From Prevotella sp. CAG:924 (GTDB lineage Bacteria; Bacteroidota; Bacteroidia; Bacteroidales; Bacteroidaceae), in assembly GCA_000431975.1 (NCBI GenBank), contig HF988605.1, positions 1 to 21,749 on the forward strand: a stretch of DNA of 21,749 nucleotides. The letters are read 5' to 3'. The notes below the pieces were generated by a model. The model did no database searches. It was not told the DNA's origin and was given only the letters and a program-made list of their open reading frames with translations. The translations under genes and the position numbers were made by a program. Positions 6,075-14,147 of the stretch are shown here, piece by piece. Within the stretch, counting starts at the first letter, position 1. Every line of letters starts with the position of its first letter.

Positions 6075-7388
6075 TCAGTCGGTCTTCATCCCTTTGGGCT
6101 TTGAAGGCAGCTTGATACGCTCCACCGTCTGCATCCATACGCGGCGCACGTCGGCCCAATGATAATAAGGCCACTGATCCGTAGCGACATTGGCCAGCCG
6201 CACCTCCCGCTCGTTGAGCAACGGCTTCACCAGAACGTCGCTGCTGCCTTCTTTCCGGTAAAACACCAATTGCATATTACCACACATCGGGATGATGCGG
6301 TAGGTCTGATAATACTCGGGTATGGAGTCCCAGGCTGCCGTAGCCTTGTCGAACGTCTCAATCTGCATCAGCGACACCAGCGGCGCCAGGTTCGTGTCAT
6401 GGCCGAAGCGCAACGAGGCCGAGGGACGGACGGAGCACAAGGCCGTGTCGGCGGTCTCCACGATGTTGCGCAAGAGGTTGCAGGCCAGCCAGGGCATGTG
6501 GCCACCGCTCAGCGGCGACGGCCCCTGCTCATAATACCACTCGAAATTGTTGAGCTGCCACAGCTCGTACAGCTCATCCTCCGTGAACAGGAAACTCAGA
6601 TCAGGCTGTCCATAGGAGCTTTGACTGATGCCGTGGTATTCAAAGAGATCGATCATCAGCTGCTGCGGGTCCTTCACCTGCGACGCGTAAGCCTTCGTGA
6701 ACAGCTGGCGCATCATCCGGTCGGGATGGACGAAACGGCTGCGCGCGACAGCGAAGACCGAGTCGGCATTGGCCTGACAACTGTCCGAATAGATCGGATT
6801 CTTGTATTTCAGATAGTAGGCATCGTGCTCACTGGCGTCGGCCGTCACATTGAGACGCGGGTTGAGTCCCTTCAGTTCCACGCAGGCCGCCGTCATCGAA
6901 AGGAACGCACGTGTCTTGTAGGTGGAACGGGCATCCACGTGCGCGCCGTCGACAAATATCTCAGGATAATTGACAAACATACGCCGGGCCAGCCCGCGGT
7001 GCTGCTCCACACCCTTGGGCGTGAGCTCGCCATAACGGTCGCCACACGCCTCGGCCAGCGACGTGAGGACACTTAACACACGCTGACCGACCGGCGTCAG
7101 TCCCTTGCAGCGTGCCGCCTCGTTGAGCAGGTCGAGCGCCGGCTTGTACTTGTCCTCTCCCGTGAGATAACGTGACCCGTGCCGGGCGTAAGTGCTTATG
7201 TAACAAGGGATGTAGCCATCGGGAGCAGGCGTCAACGGCTGCGTGGGCGCCTCATAGGCCAGATACTTTCCCGCGGCAAGGCGGGGATCGTGCGCGATCT
7301 CCCGCTGTGCCCGGACAGGTGTCTGAGCCCAGCCTGCCGAGGCCAGTGCCACCATGCAGGCCAGGACGATCATTCTCATCTTATTCAT
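6075..7388 (-). CDS. Secreted histidine-type acid phosphatase (phytase-like, clade 2)
   Basis: The protein is 437 residues from the chosen start. An N-terminal signal peptide (MRMIVLACMVALASAGWA, probable cleavage before Gln22) directs export. The catalytic RHGSR (69-73), whose histidine becomes phosphorylated, and the distal HDTN (330-333) supplying the proton donor define histidine acid phosphatases of the AppA phytase/glucose-1-phosphatase branch. MINPP-type enzymes carry HAE instead. The substrate is probably a sugar phosphate or inositol phosphate taken from the environment. The open frame extends to 7526, but the ATG at 7388 is preferred because the signal peptide begins there and a -7 box (7431-7438) lies just upstream. 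It is monocistronic. Confidence 0.88.
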   Translation of the reverse strand: MNKMRMIVLACMVALASAGWAQTPVRAQREIAHDPRLAAGKYLAYEAPTQPLTPAPDGYIPCYISTYARHGSRYLTGEDKYKPALDLLNEAARCKGLTPVGQRVLSVLTSLAEACGDRYGELTPKGVEQHRGLARRMFVNYPEIFVDGAHVDARSTYKTRAFLSMTAACVELKGLNPRLNVTADASEHDAYYLKYKNPIYSDSCQANADSVFAVARSRFVHPDRMMRQLFTKAYASQVKDPQQLMIDLFEYHGISQSSYGQPDLSFLFTEDELYELWQLNNFEWYYEQGPSPLSGGHMPWLACNLLRNIVETADTALCSVRPSASLRFGHDTNLAPLVSLMQIETFDKATAAWDSIPEYYQTYRIIPMCGNMQLVFYRKEGSSDVLVKPLLNEREVRLANVATDQWPYYHWADVRRVWMQTVERIKLPSKPKGMKTD

Positions 7389-7430
7389 CTTAACTTCAAT
7401 CAAGGTAAACCATAAGTTTTCAAACGCCTG

Positions 7431-7438
7431 CAAAGGTA
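7431..7438 (-). promoter_or_regulatory. Promoter -7 box of the phosphatase gene
   Basis: On the minus strand TACCTTTG matches the consensus and is the same box as in the TonB receptor promoter. The start codon at 7388 is 42 bases downstream. No convincing -33 element is visible. Confidence 0.55.
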
Positions 7439-7564
7439 ATATTTTCACAACAATTGATGACCGTGCCGGTATTACAATCAGATGAAATAATGTCCCCTTC
7501 CCGTCCGATTCCAACCGATCATCCAACGCCCGACGGATCTCGTGCCACTTGCCTGGAAAGCCTA

Positions 7565-7770
7565 TAAGAACTCATGTGAGTTCGATGAATCCAGGACAAC
7601 ACAAACTGTACATCCATCGTTCTCATAACATCGATGCATAGCTTCTTGAAAAGCAGCGGAAGCTGCGATTACAATCAAAAGATTGACGATAAAGCTGTCA
7701 AAATTCCTATGCCTTGAATATCCTACTTATGTCATATTCTTGAGCTCGTCATTGACGAATGAATCAGGAT
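7565..7770 (-). mobile_element. IS982-type transposase remnant, copy 1 (3' end only)
   Basis: Read on the minus strand in three frames, the sequence gives VNDELKNMT, a stop, then VGYSRHRNFDSFIVNLL, and after two frameshifts CIDVMRTMDVQFVLS. This follows the C-terminal end of IS982-family transposases, where the SRHRS..NF.VN motif is typical. Only roughly the last 65 codons remain, so the element is dead. A near-palindrome ACTCAtgTGAGT (7570-7581) at the 3' side could be part of an old terminal repeat. It is homologous, base for base over about 160 positions, to copy 2 at 9495-9850. Confidence 0.7.
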
Positions 7771-7998
7771 TAACGCAGTTGACTACCACAGCCACTCCAT
7801 TTTGGGGTCTGACATACAATTTGCAACCGCCCGTCTAATCGCAATAAGGGTTAAGCCTAACGGAATAAAAGACAAAATACACAAATCTCCGTCTCTTATT
7901 TTTGGAAAATACTTAATTTTGCATTGAGACATCCAAAAATCAGGAAGCTACAATTAATATACAAAACATAAAAAGACAAGACCTTATAACAAGAAACC
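7771..7998. other. Intergenic stretch before the chimeric remnant
   Basis: No gene is identified here. A minus-strand frame reading LYVRPQNGVAVVVNCVNPDSF runs into the transposase remnant and may be another gene fragment, but I do not recognise it. A TAATTTTG box (7914-7921, +) could be an old promoter for the remnant that starts at 7999. Confidence 0.35.
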
Positions 7999-8246
7999 AT
8001 GGCATTCACATGGACACCATTTTATAAAGAATTATCCGACTGGCTGCTCGAGAAACAAGATAGCCAATCGGATTTAATCTCTATCCTAAAATTGGTATTA
8101 CCGGTTTTAGAGATGGCACAGAAAAAGGCAAGAAGATAGAGCAGAACAAGCAACTTGAGGCTCTCGGTATAGACAAATCCACTTTGTTCCCCAAAGTAGA
8201 ACATGTAGCCGAACATATAAGGGAGAAATACCATATCTCCAAATAA
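7999..8246 (+). pseudogene. Chimeric remnant: McrB-like N-terminus joined to an FRG-like C-terminus
   Basis: The ATG at 7999 opens MAFTWTPFYKELSDWLLE, which resembles the extreme N-terminus of McrB-type AAA restriction ATPases. That frame stops at 8137-8139. From about 8064 a second frame reads NLYPKIGITGFRDG and then ALGIDKSTLFPKVEHVAEHI, ending at 8244-8246. This resembles the start and the very end of FRG-domain proteins (the LFPDL..LA motif) with the middle deleted. The two parts are in different frames, so no single product is possible. I read this as a deletion scar between two former defence genes. Family names rest on short matches and are tentative. Confidence 0.45.
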
Positions 8247-8321
8247 AATTTAAAAATATAAAAAGCTAAGAATCAAAATAAATATACCTGATTATAAACG
8301 TGTTATTCAATAAATTAGTTG

Positions 8322-8329
8322 TATATTTG
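8322..8329 (+). promoter_or_regulatory. Promoter -7 box of the Panacea gene
   Basis: TATATTTG fits TAnnTTTG and lies 22 bases before the ATG at 8352. It overlaps the alternative TTG start at 8319, which argues against that start. Confidence 0.55.
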
Positions 8330-8351
8330 CAAAACAATTGAACAAGAGAAA

Positions 8352-8909
8352 ATGAAAACTTCTATACAGATAGCAAAAATAAAAGCAGTGTTGCTCTATA
8401 TCATGCAGAGTTTTCCTCAGGGAGTGGACTATATAAAGTTATTCAAGATACTTTATTTCGCCCAGCAGGATCATCTTGTCAAATATGGGAAGGTGCTTGT
8501 AGAAGACTCTTTCAAGGCATTGAAACATGGCCCTGTACCGACCTATACTTACAAGGCGCTGCAAATAGCAGAGGGAAAGCCACTGGAAGGAAATTTTGAA
8601 GAATTTCTTACCGGTATAGAAGTACGTGACAAAAAGGTTTATACTTCTGCCAAACCTGATATGGATTACATCTCAGGTGCAGATAAGCGTTGCCTGGATG
8701 CCGCTATCGCCAAATACAAAGATATAGATCCTTATGATTTATCAAACCTGTCGCATGACTCGGCATGGAAAGAAGCAATGGAACGTATTCTGGATGACCC
8801 CCAAAAGAATTTCATTACCATTATAGATATGGCAAGAGCCGGGAAAGCAAGTGAAGAAATGGTAAATTATATCCGCGAAAAACAAATTATCAGAAACGCT
8901 TTATCCTAA
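8352..8909 (+). CDS. Panacea (DUF4065/SocA-like) antitoxin
   Basis: The protein is 185 residues. The Panacea domain spans most of it: KLFKILYFAQQDHLVKYG (29-46), then the hallmark FKALKHGPVP (54-63), and a C-terminal LSNLSHDSAWKEA (130-142). Such proteins act as antitoxins for many unrelated toxins, and SocA is a related ClpXP adaptor-type antitoxin. Although the domain is small, the gene looks intact, with its own -7 box. Its partner, starting 6 bases downstream, is frameshifted. GC content is clearly lower than in the housekeeping genes around it, which suggests transfer. The ATG at 8352 is chosen over the TTG at 8319 because the promoter overlaps the latter. Confidence 0.85.
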   Translation: MKTSIQIAKIKAVLLYIMQSFPQGVDYIKLFKILYFAQQDHLVKYGKVLVEDSFKALKHGPVPTYTYKALQIAEGKPLEGNFEEFLTGIEVRDKKVYTSAKPDMDYISGADKRCLDAAIAKYKDIDPYDLSNLSHDSAWKEAMERILDDPQKNFITIIDMARAGKASEEMVNYIREKQIIRNALS

Positions 8910-8915
8910 AATCAG

Positions 8916-9400
8916 ATGGACGATAAAAACAATGCGCTTGGAAAGCTGAAAATTGCAATGGATGAAGCTGAACAAGTAGATATGTCATCCGTGAAAATTG
9001 GCGACATTATTTAGTCTCTCTGGATGAAGAGGATGGGCTCACACTGAAAGACGGATATGATAACCGTAGAAAATACATTGTCATTATCGGGTTCACTCCA
9101 GAGGGAATGGCTATCGGTGCCTTACTCATCAACTCAAGAATAGCTGCTTTCAAGAAGAGATCTGAAGAACTGCTAAACTACCAATATCCCTTATTGGTGC
9201 GCAACTACCGCAGCATTCTGGACTATGACAGCTGGCTGGACTGTTCGGATATATTCGAACTTTCGAAATCAAAAATTACGGGGAGAAACGGGAAACTGAA
9301 AGGATGCCTGACTGCTGAAGACAAAGAGAGAGTGATGAAGTTTCTGAAAGAAACTGATATATTTGACAACGCTACCAAAAAGCGTTATGGCATTATATAA
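8916..9400 (+). pseudogene. Frameshifted toxin-like partner of the Panacea antitoxin
   Basis: A frame starting at ATG 8916 reads MDDKNNALGKLKIAMDEAEQ and runs to a TAG at 9012-9014. Near 8999 the minus-one frame takes over as WRHYLVSLDEEDGLTLKDGY and runs to 9400. One base change would give a single protein of about 160 residues. The second half holds RRKYIVIIGF, GALLINSRI, YRSILDYDSWLDCSDIFEL and FDNATKKRYGII, a pattern I associate with the small MazF/PemK-like or related toxins that follow Panacea genes in Bacteroidota; this family placement is inference. The frame after the shift has an internal ATG (9107) that could give a 97-residue fragment lacking the N-terminal strands. Confidence 0.6.
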
Positions 9401-9494
9401 ATCTTCTATTAGACCTACTTATCAATACAATCTAGAAAGATCAGAGAACATTTCAAAAAATCGTTTTTGAGATCTTTTGTTTTCTGATGCAAAC
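9401..9494. other. Short spacer with AT-rich palindrome
   Basis: AAAAATCGTTTTT (about 9458-9470) and a TTTTGAGATCTTTTG stretch follow the toxin remnant and may be its terminator. Nothing else is seen. Confidence 0.35.
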
Positions 9495-9850
9495 TGAATT
9501 CAGAACAATGCAAGTTGTGTATCCATCATTCTCATAACATTAATACACAGCCCTTTCGAAAAGCAGTACGCTACGATAGCATTCAAGAAATTGACTATAA
9601 AATTATCAAAAGTCCTATGTCTTGAATACTCCACCTTGTGCAATCTTCTTGAGTTCGTCAATGACGGATTTGGCAATGGCCCGTTTCCTAAGAAAAGATC
9701 AATCTGACCGCGACATCAATATTCCTTTCAAATTACTTTTCCATTTGGCGATAAGTCGTATGTTGTCGACTAGCAACCTCTCGAAGAGATCTCTGCCTAC
9801 ATATTTCCTGTCCCCGACAAGCTTTCCATAGATGAATTCCATAAATCCAA
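9495..9850 (-). mobile_element. IS982-type transposase remnant, copy 2 (3' half)
   Basis: Minus-strand translation gives, in order, IYGKLVGDRKYVGRDLFE, RLLVDNIRLIAKWKSNLKG, a stop codon, LRKRAIAKSVIDELKKIAQ, a one-base insertion, then EYSRHRTFDNFIVNFLNAIV, AYCFSKGLCINVMRMMD and TQLA. These are the KL.GD.GY, L..R..IE..ndqLK and SRHRS..NF.VN blocks of the C-terminal half of IS982 transposases. At least one stop and one frameshift inactivate it, and the N-terminal half is missing or unrecognisable. A further minus-strand open frame (9797-10024) covers the adjacent upstream part but is not clearly transposase. Confidence 0.75.
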
Positions 9851-10094
9851 GGACCGGCCGGAGATCCATGATTTCGTCCGTAAAGGGACAATGCCCTCCT
9901 TTACTTTCCCGTCCTCAAAGACCTTGCGGTCCCACAAGCAAGGCTCCTCCCTGCCTATTTTTATTACTCGCATTCTGTCAACTGCTGATAACAAAAGTTC
10001 GGAACATTCAATAAGACGGCACAAAATTTAAGCACAAAGCCGTACAAGTGTGCAATTTTGTTCGTAAACAGTTTTCTATCATAAAAATATTCAG
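9851..10094. other. Spacer between transposase remnant and nadA
   Basis: The left part may be decayed 5' transposase sequence. The right part is AT-rich and leads into the nadA promoter. No gene is supported here. Confidence 0.35.
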
Positions 10095-10102
10095 TAAATT
10101 TG
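10095..10102 (+). promoter_or_regulatory. Promoter -7 box of the nadABC operon
   Basis: TAAATTTG fits TAnnTTTG and lies 62 bases before the nadA ATG, with a T-rich patch (GTTTTC, 10071-10076) in the -33 area. It lies inside the longer open frame that starts at 10048, which rules that start out. Confidence 0.55.
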
Positions 10103-10164
10103 CGCTCATATATCAATTACTCAGAAAAATTCAATTTCAAATACCATTTTATAAAATATCAATA

Positions 10165-11127
10165 ATGAATGATAAGACAAAGACAGCGCCCTTAGACAGC
10201 AATGAGAAGCCGGAGAACGAAGACGCTCTGGTAGCTGAGATCAAGCGCCTGAAACACGAACGAAACGCTATCATTCTTGCACATGTCTATCAACCGGACG
10301 AGATCCAGGCAATTGCCGACTACAGTGGCGACTCCTTTGCCCTGTCGCAGAAAGCCGCACAGACCGATGCCGACGTGATCGTCTTCTGCGGAGTCCGCTT
10401 CATGGCAGAAACGGCCAACATCCTCTCGCCCGATAAGATCACCCTGCTCCCCGCAGCAAATGCCACTTGCCGCATGTTCGACGACACCATCGTGGAGCAA
10501 GTGAAGAAAGCCAAAGCCGAACATCCCAACGCAAAGGTCGTAGCCTATGTGAACACTCCTGCCGCCGTAAAGGCCATGAGCGACATCTGCTGCACCTCCT
10601 CCAACGCATCGGCCGTCGTGGCCTCGATGCCTGAGGACACCGAGATCCTCTTTGTCCCCGACGCCAATCTCGGCCAGTATGCCATGGAGCAGTCGGGACG
10701 TCACGTGCTCCCCTGGCAGGGCGGCTGCCCCATCCACGGCGAGCTCTCCCCCGCTGATATTGAAAAAGCCAAACAGCTCCACCCCGGAGCACCCGTGCTC
10801 ATGCACCCCGAATGCAAGAAGGCGGTCCGCGACATGGCCGACTATGTGGGCAGCACCACGGGAATCATCAAATATGCCGAGCAAAGCGACAAGCAGGAAT
10901 TCATCATCGCCACAGAGTGCGGCGTGCTCTACGAGCTGAAGAGACGCTGTCCCGGCAAACGATTCTTCATGGCCAGCGACCGCCTTGTCTGCCAGGACAT
11001 GAAATACACCCACCTGGAGGAAGTACGCCAGGCACTTCTCACGCTTGAGCCCCGCATCATCGTTCCGGCCGACATCCGCAAGAAAGCTGTCGCTGCACTG
11101 AACAAGATGCTGAGCATCAAAGGATAA
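10165..11127 (+). CDS. nadA: Quinolinate synthase
   Basis: The protein is 320 residues, the length of the short NadA form. It condenses iminoaspartate with dihydroxyacetone phosphate to quinolinate using an oxygen-sensitive [4Fe-4S] cluster. The three cluster cysteines are visible as FCGVRFMAET (Cys75), GGCPIH (Cys188) and VCQDMK (Cys276). LAHVYQPDEIQAIADYSGDS near the N-terminus and HPECKKAV are typical substrate-site blocks. The open frame extends upstream to 10048, but the ATG at 10165 fits the family N-terminus and the promoter. It is the first gene of nadA-nadB-nadC, with 13 bases to nadB. Confidence 0.95.
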   Translation: MNDKTKTAPLDSNEKPENEDALVAEIKRLKHERNAIILAHVYQPDEIQAIADYSGDSFALSQKAAQTDADVIVFCGVRFMAETANILSPDKITLLPAANATCRMFDDTIVEQVKKAKAEHPNAKVVAYVNTPAAVKAMSDICCTSSNASAVVASMPEDTEILFVPDANLGQYAMEQSGRHVLPWQGGCPIHGELSPADIEKAKQLHPGAPVLMHPECKKAVRDMADYVGSTTGIIKYAEQSDKQEFIIATECGVLYELKRRCPGKRFFMASDRLVCQDMKYTHLEEVRQALLTLEPRIIVPADIRKKAVAALNKMLSIKG

Positions 11128-11140
11128 AGAGAGACCCATC

Positions 11141-12799
11141 ATGCAAAAATCAGATACAATCAATGAGAATGCCTGCCAGACAGGAGAGACAGAGGCAGGA
11201 ACCACACAACGTTACTTGACAAATTTTGATACGGCAACCCTGCCGCAGGAGACAGCCGACGTGCTGGTCATCGGCTCGGGAGTAGCCGGCCTGACGACCG
11301 CCCACTTTGCCAGCCAGGCCGGCCTGTCCGTTCTCCTCGTCGTCCGCGACACCCTCTTTGACAGCAACACCAACAAGGCCCAGGGAGGCATCGCCTCCGC
11401 CCTCGGCGATGACGACAATCCCACGCTGCACCTGCAGGACACCCTGATCGCCGGCGCCGGCCTCACCGACGAGAACATTGCACGCATCACCGTCACGGAA
11501 GGACCCAAGGCCATCCTAAACCTCATCGACAACGGCGCCCTCTTCGACCGCAAGGCCGACGGAAGCCTGAACCTCGGACGCGAAGGATGCCACTGCCGTA
11601 ACCGCATCGTGCACGCACAGGGCGACGCCACCGGCGCCGAGGTGGCACGCGCGCTGAACGCGGTCGTCGCCAAAGACGAGCACGTCAGACCCATGGAGCA
11701 CTGCTACGTCATCGACCTGCTGACACGTGACGGCCACTGCTACGGAGCCATCGCCATGAACAACGGCGGGCTGGTGTGCCTGCGTGCCAAGGCCACCGTC
11801 CTCGCCACAGGCGGCATCGGCCGTCTCTTCCTGCATACGACCAACCCCGAGGGCGCGACGGGCAGCGGCATGGCACTGGCCTACCGCGCCGGTGCCGAGA
11901 TGATGGACATGGAGTTCGTACAGTTCCATCCCACGGCCCTTGCCATCAAGGGACTGCCCAACTTCCTGCTCTCCGAAGCGATGCGCGGTGCCGGTGCCGT
12001 GCTGCGCAACAACAAGGGCGAGCGCTTCATGCCGAAATATCACAAGATGGCAGAGCTGGCGCCCCGCGACGTCGTCGCACGCTGCATCTTCAAGGAGATG
12101 CAACAGGACAAGGCCGACCATATCTGGCTCGACGCCACCCAGGTCGAGGGAGTGGAAAAGATGTTCCCGATGATCGCCGACACGTGTAAGGAATACAGCA
12201 TCGACATCGCGAAGGAGATGATCCCCATCGCCCCGGCAGCCCACTACATGATGGGCGGCGTGAGGACCGATGCCGACGGACACACGAACATCGACGGACT
12301 GTACGCCGTCGGCGAGACAGCCTGCACCGGCCTGCAGGGTGCCAACCGCCTGGCCTCCAACTCCCTGCTCGAGGGCCTCGTCTTCGGCCGCCGCACGGCC
12401 CTTGCCATCCGGCAAGACAGCGAGCACCTGCCCCTGGACCTCGGACAGCAGTGGAAGAACGAAGGTCTCCGGCCCGCTCAGGACGATGACACCGATCTGC
12501 AGACCCAACGGCTCCAGCAGATCATGAGCACCTATCTGGGCATCCGCCGCGACAAGGAAGGCATGACCCAGGCGCTCAAAGAGATCGACGAGCTGGCCCG
12601 GCGTTACGACGGCTGCTCCGCCACACAATATCCCATGCTCGACCTGCGGGCACGCATCACCGTTGCCGGTCTGGTGACCCGCTCTGCCCTGGCACGTGAG
12701 GAGAGCCGCGGCGCACACTACCGCTCCGACTTCCCCGAGACCAAGGACGAATGGAAACGCCACAGCATCATCAGCAAGGCCACGGCGACAACACTTTAA
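11141..12799 (+). CDS. nadB: L-aspartate oxidase
   Basis: The protein is 552 residues. It oxidises L-aspartate to iminoaspartate with oxygen or fumarate as acceptor, supplying NadA. The FAD dinucleotide fold shows as VLVIGSGVAGLTTAH (41-55), then TNKAQGGIASAL. Further family blocks are EFVQFHPTAL, ELAPRDVVARCI, HYMMGGVRTD and GLQGANRLASNSLLEG. The C-terminal helical domain of the succinate dehydrogenase/fumarate reductase flavoprotein type is present. The N-terminus has about 38 residues before the Rossmann fold, longer than in E. coli and without similarity known to me. It is the middle gene of the operon, with 25 bases to nadC. Confidence 0.96.
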   Translation: MQKSDTINENACQTGETEAGTTQRYLTNFDTATLPQETADVLVIGSGVAGLTTAHFASQAGLSVLLVVRDTLFDSNTNKAQGGIASALGDDDNPTLHLQDTLIAGAGLTDENIARITVTEGPKAILNLIDNGALFDRKADGSLNLGREGCHCRNRIVHAQGDATGAEVARALNAVVAKDEHVRPMEHCYVIDLLTRDGHCYGAIAMNNGGLVCLRAKATVLATGGIGRLFLHTTNPEGATGSGMALAYRAGAEMMDMEFVQFHPTALAIKGLPNFLLSEAMRGAGAVLRNNKGERFMPKYHKMAELAPRDVVARCIFKEMQQDKADHIWLDATQVEGVEKMFPMIADTCKEYSIDIAKEMIPIAPAAHYMMGGVRTDADGHTNIDGLYAVGETACTGLQGANRLASNSLLEGLVFGRRTALAIRQDSEHLPLDLGQQWKNEGLRPAQDDDTDLQTQRLQQIMSTYLGIRRDKEGMTQALKEIDELARRYDGCSATQYPMLDLRARITVAGLVTRSALAREESRGAHYRSDFPETKDEWKRHSIISKATATTL

Positions 12800-12824
12800 C
12801 CATCAATCAACCAACATACAGACA

Positions 12825-13682
12825 ATGAAAACATCGCTTTCACTATTCGGAATAGAAGACGAGATCAAGCAGTGGCTGAAAGAGGACATCGGCAGCGGTG
12901 ACATCACCACGCTCGCCACCGTACCGGCCGGCAGCACCACACGTGCCATCATCCACGCCAAGAAGCCCGGCATCCTGGCCGGCGTTGACCTCGCCCGCGA
13001 GGTATTCCACGCCCTCGACCCCTCGCTCAAGTTCACTGCAATCCTCGAAGACGGAGCAGAGATGGACGCCACGTCCGTCATCGCCACCGTAGAGGGTGAC
13101 GCACAGGCCATCCTCACCGGCGAGCGCCTCTCTCTCAACCTCCTGCAGCATCTCTCAGGCGTCGCCACGCGTACCCACCAACTGGCAGAGCTCATCAAGC
13201 CCTACCGCGCCAAGCTGGTGGACACACGCAAGACCACGCCGGGCATGCGCCGACTGGAGAAATACGCCGTGCGCGTAGGCGGCGGCGCCAACCACCGTCT
13301 CGGCCTCTATGACGCCATGCTCATCAAGGACAACCACATCAAGGTGGCCGGCGGCATCACCGCTGCGCTTGACCGCGCACACGCCTATGCCGGACACATG
13401 ACCAAGATCGAGATCGAGGTCGAGAACATGGACGGCGTGAAAGAGGCGCTTGCTGCCGGTGCCGACGTGATCATGCTCGACAACATGAGCGCCGACCGCA
13501 TGGCAGAGTGCGTCAAGGTCATCGACCACAAGGCCGTCGTTGAGGCATCGGGTGGCATCACGGAAGAGACCATCGTAGCTGCCGCCAAGAGCGGTGTCGA
13601 CGTCATCTCGGTAGGTGCCCTCACCCACAGCGTCAAGGCCCTCGACATCAGCATGGACATCGGCGAGATCAAGACCGCCTAA
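12825..13682 (+). CDS. nadC: Nicotinate-nucleotide pyrophosphorylase (quinolinate phosphoribosyltransferase)
   Basis: The protein is 285 residues, the standard length. It converts quinolinate and PRPP to nicotinate mononucleotide, CO2 and pyrophosphate, completing the committed part of de novo NAD synthesis. EDIGSGDITT near the N-terminus, LNLLQHLSGVATRT, the PRPP/quinolinate-binding VDTRKTTPGMRRLEKYAV, and GGGANHRLGLYDAMLIKDNH are diagnostic. IMLDNMS and EASGGITEETI mark the barrel C-terminus. The start at 12825 matches the family; the longer frame from 12696 overlaps nadB and is not credible. It is the last gene of the operon, followed by a strong hairpin. Confidence 0.96.
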   Translation: MKTSLSLFGIEDEIKQWLKEDIGSGDITTLATVPAGSTTRAIIHAKKPGILAGVDLAREVFHALDPSLKFTAILEDGAEMDATSVIATVEGDAQAILTGERLSLNLLQHLSGVATRTHQLAELIKPYRAKLVDTRKTTPGMRRLEKYAVRVGGGANHRLGLYDAMLIKDNHIKVAGGITAALDRAHAYAGHMTKIEIEVENMDGVKEALAAGADVIMLDNMSADRMAECVKVIDHKAVVEASGGITEETIVAAAKSGVDVISVGALTHSVKALDISMDIGEIKTA

Positions 13683-13705
13683 ATCCATACCCCATTCCTA
13701 TTTCT

Positions 13706-13760
13706 GACAAGCGTTGCAACCCTCCTACCGCAGGGAGGTTGCAACGCTTGTCGCTTTATT
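13706..13760 (+). terminator. Terminator of nadABC
   Basis: A 16-bp perfect stem (13706-13721 with 13737-13752), a bulged C, and 3 further pairs close around TACCGCAG; GCTTTATT follows. The hairpin starts 24 bases after the nadC stop. Confidence 0.85.
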
Positions 13761-14102
13761 CCCAACCGGTACCGACTTCGGGAGACGTCCGACCGGCATC
13801 CTCCTACAGAAAGTGAGATGAGGAAGCCGTAATGATGATTATGCGTCATAATAATTGTGTGATCATTAGTTTTAAGTATCGAATAAACAAGCAATTATAG
13901 TAGCAATATAAACCCAAATCGGTCATTAGAAGCTAATTTCTCGTGGTGTGAGTTGTAATTATTGGGAATATAGCAATTTATGATTGTAATTTTCTAATGG
14001 CGGTCATTAGAAATTGATTTTGCAAAGTATTGAATATTAATGAATTACAAACGATACCACAAAAAATACACATTTCCTAATGACCGATTTGGGATAAATT
14101 GT
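13761..14102 (+). promoter_or_regulatory. AT-rich regulatory region before the nfn fusion gene
   Basis: This is a gene-free stretch of about 340 bases. It contains ATTATGcgtCATAAT (13838-13852) and TGATCATTAG (near 13859). It also contains three CGGTCATTAG-type sites: 13913-13929, 13991-14013 (as a TTTCTAATG/CATTAGAAA hairpin) and 14077-14093 in inverted orientation. The first and last are exact 17-base inverted copies (CCCAAATCGGTCATTAG). The last ends 9 bases before the -7 box and covers the -33 area, where a bound regulator would block or contact RNA polymerase. Confidence 0.6.
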
Positions 14103-14110
14103 TAACTTTG
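14103..14110 (+). promoter_or_regulatory. Promoter -7 box of the nfn fusion gene
   Basis: TAACTTTG lies 37 bases before the ATG at 14148. The inverted operator copy at 14077-14093 occupies the place of the -33 element. Confidence 0.65.
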
Positions 14111-14147
14111 CACTAATCGAAAAGCATTGAAAACCAATAAAAACACT

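Noticed and set aside
8990..9015. Programmed -1 frameshift joining the two halves of the toxin-like gene
   Set aside because: The codons around the shift (GTG AAA ATT GGC) do not form a slippery X XXY YYZ heptamer and no following pseudoknot is apparent, so a simple mutation is more likely.
11516..12763. Long minus-strand open frame (415 codons) opposite nadB
   Set aside because: Shadow of nadB caused by codon bias; no promoter and no recognisable motif.
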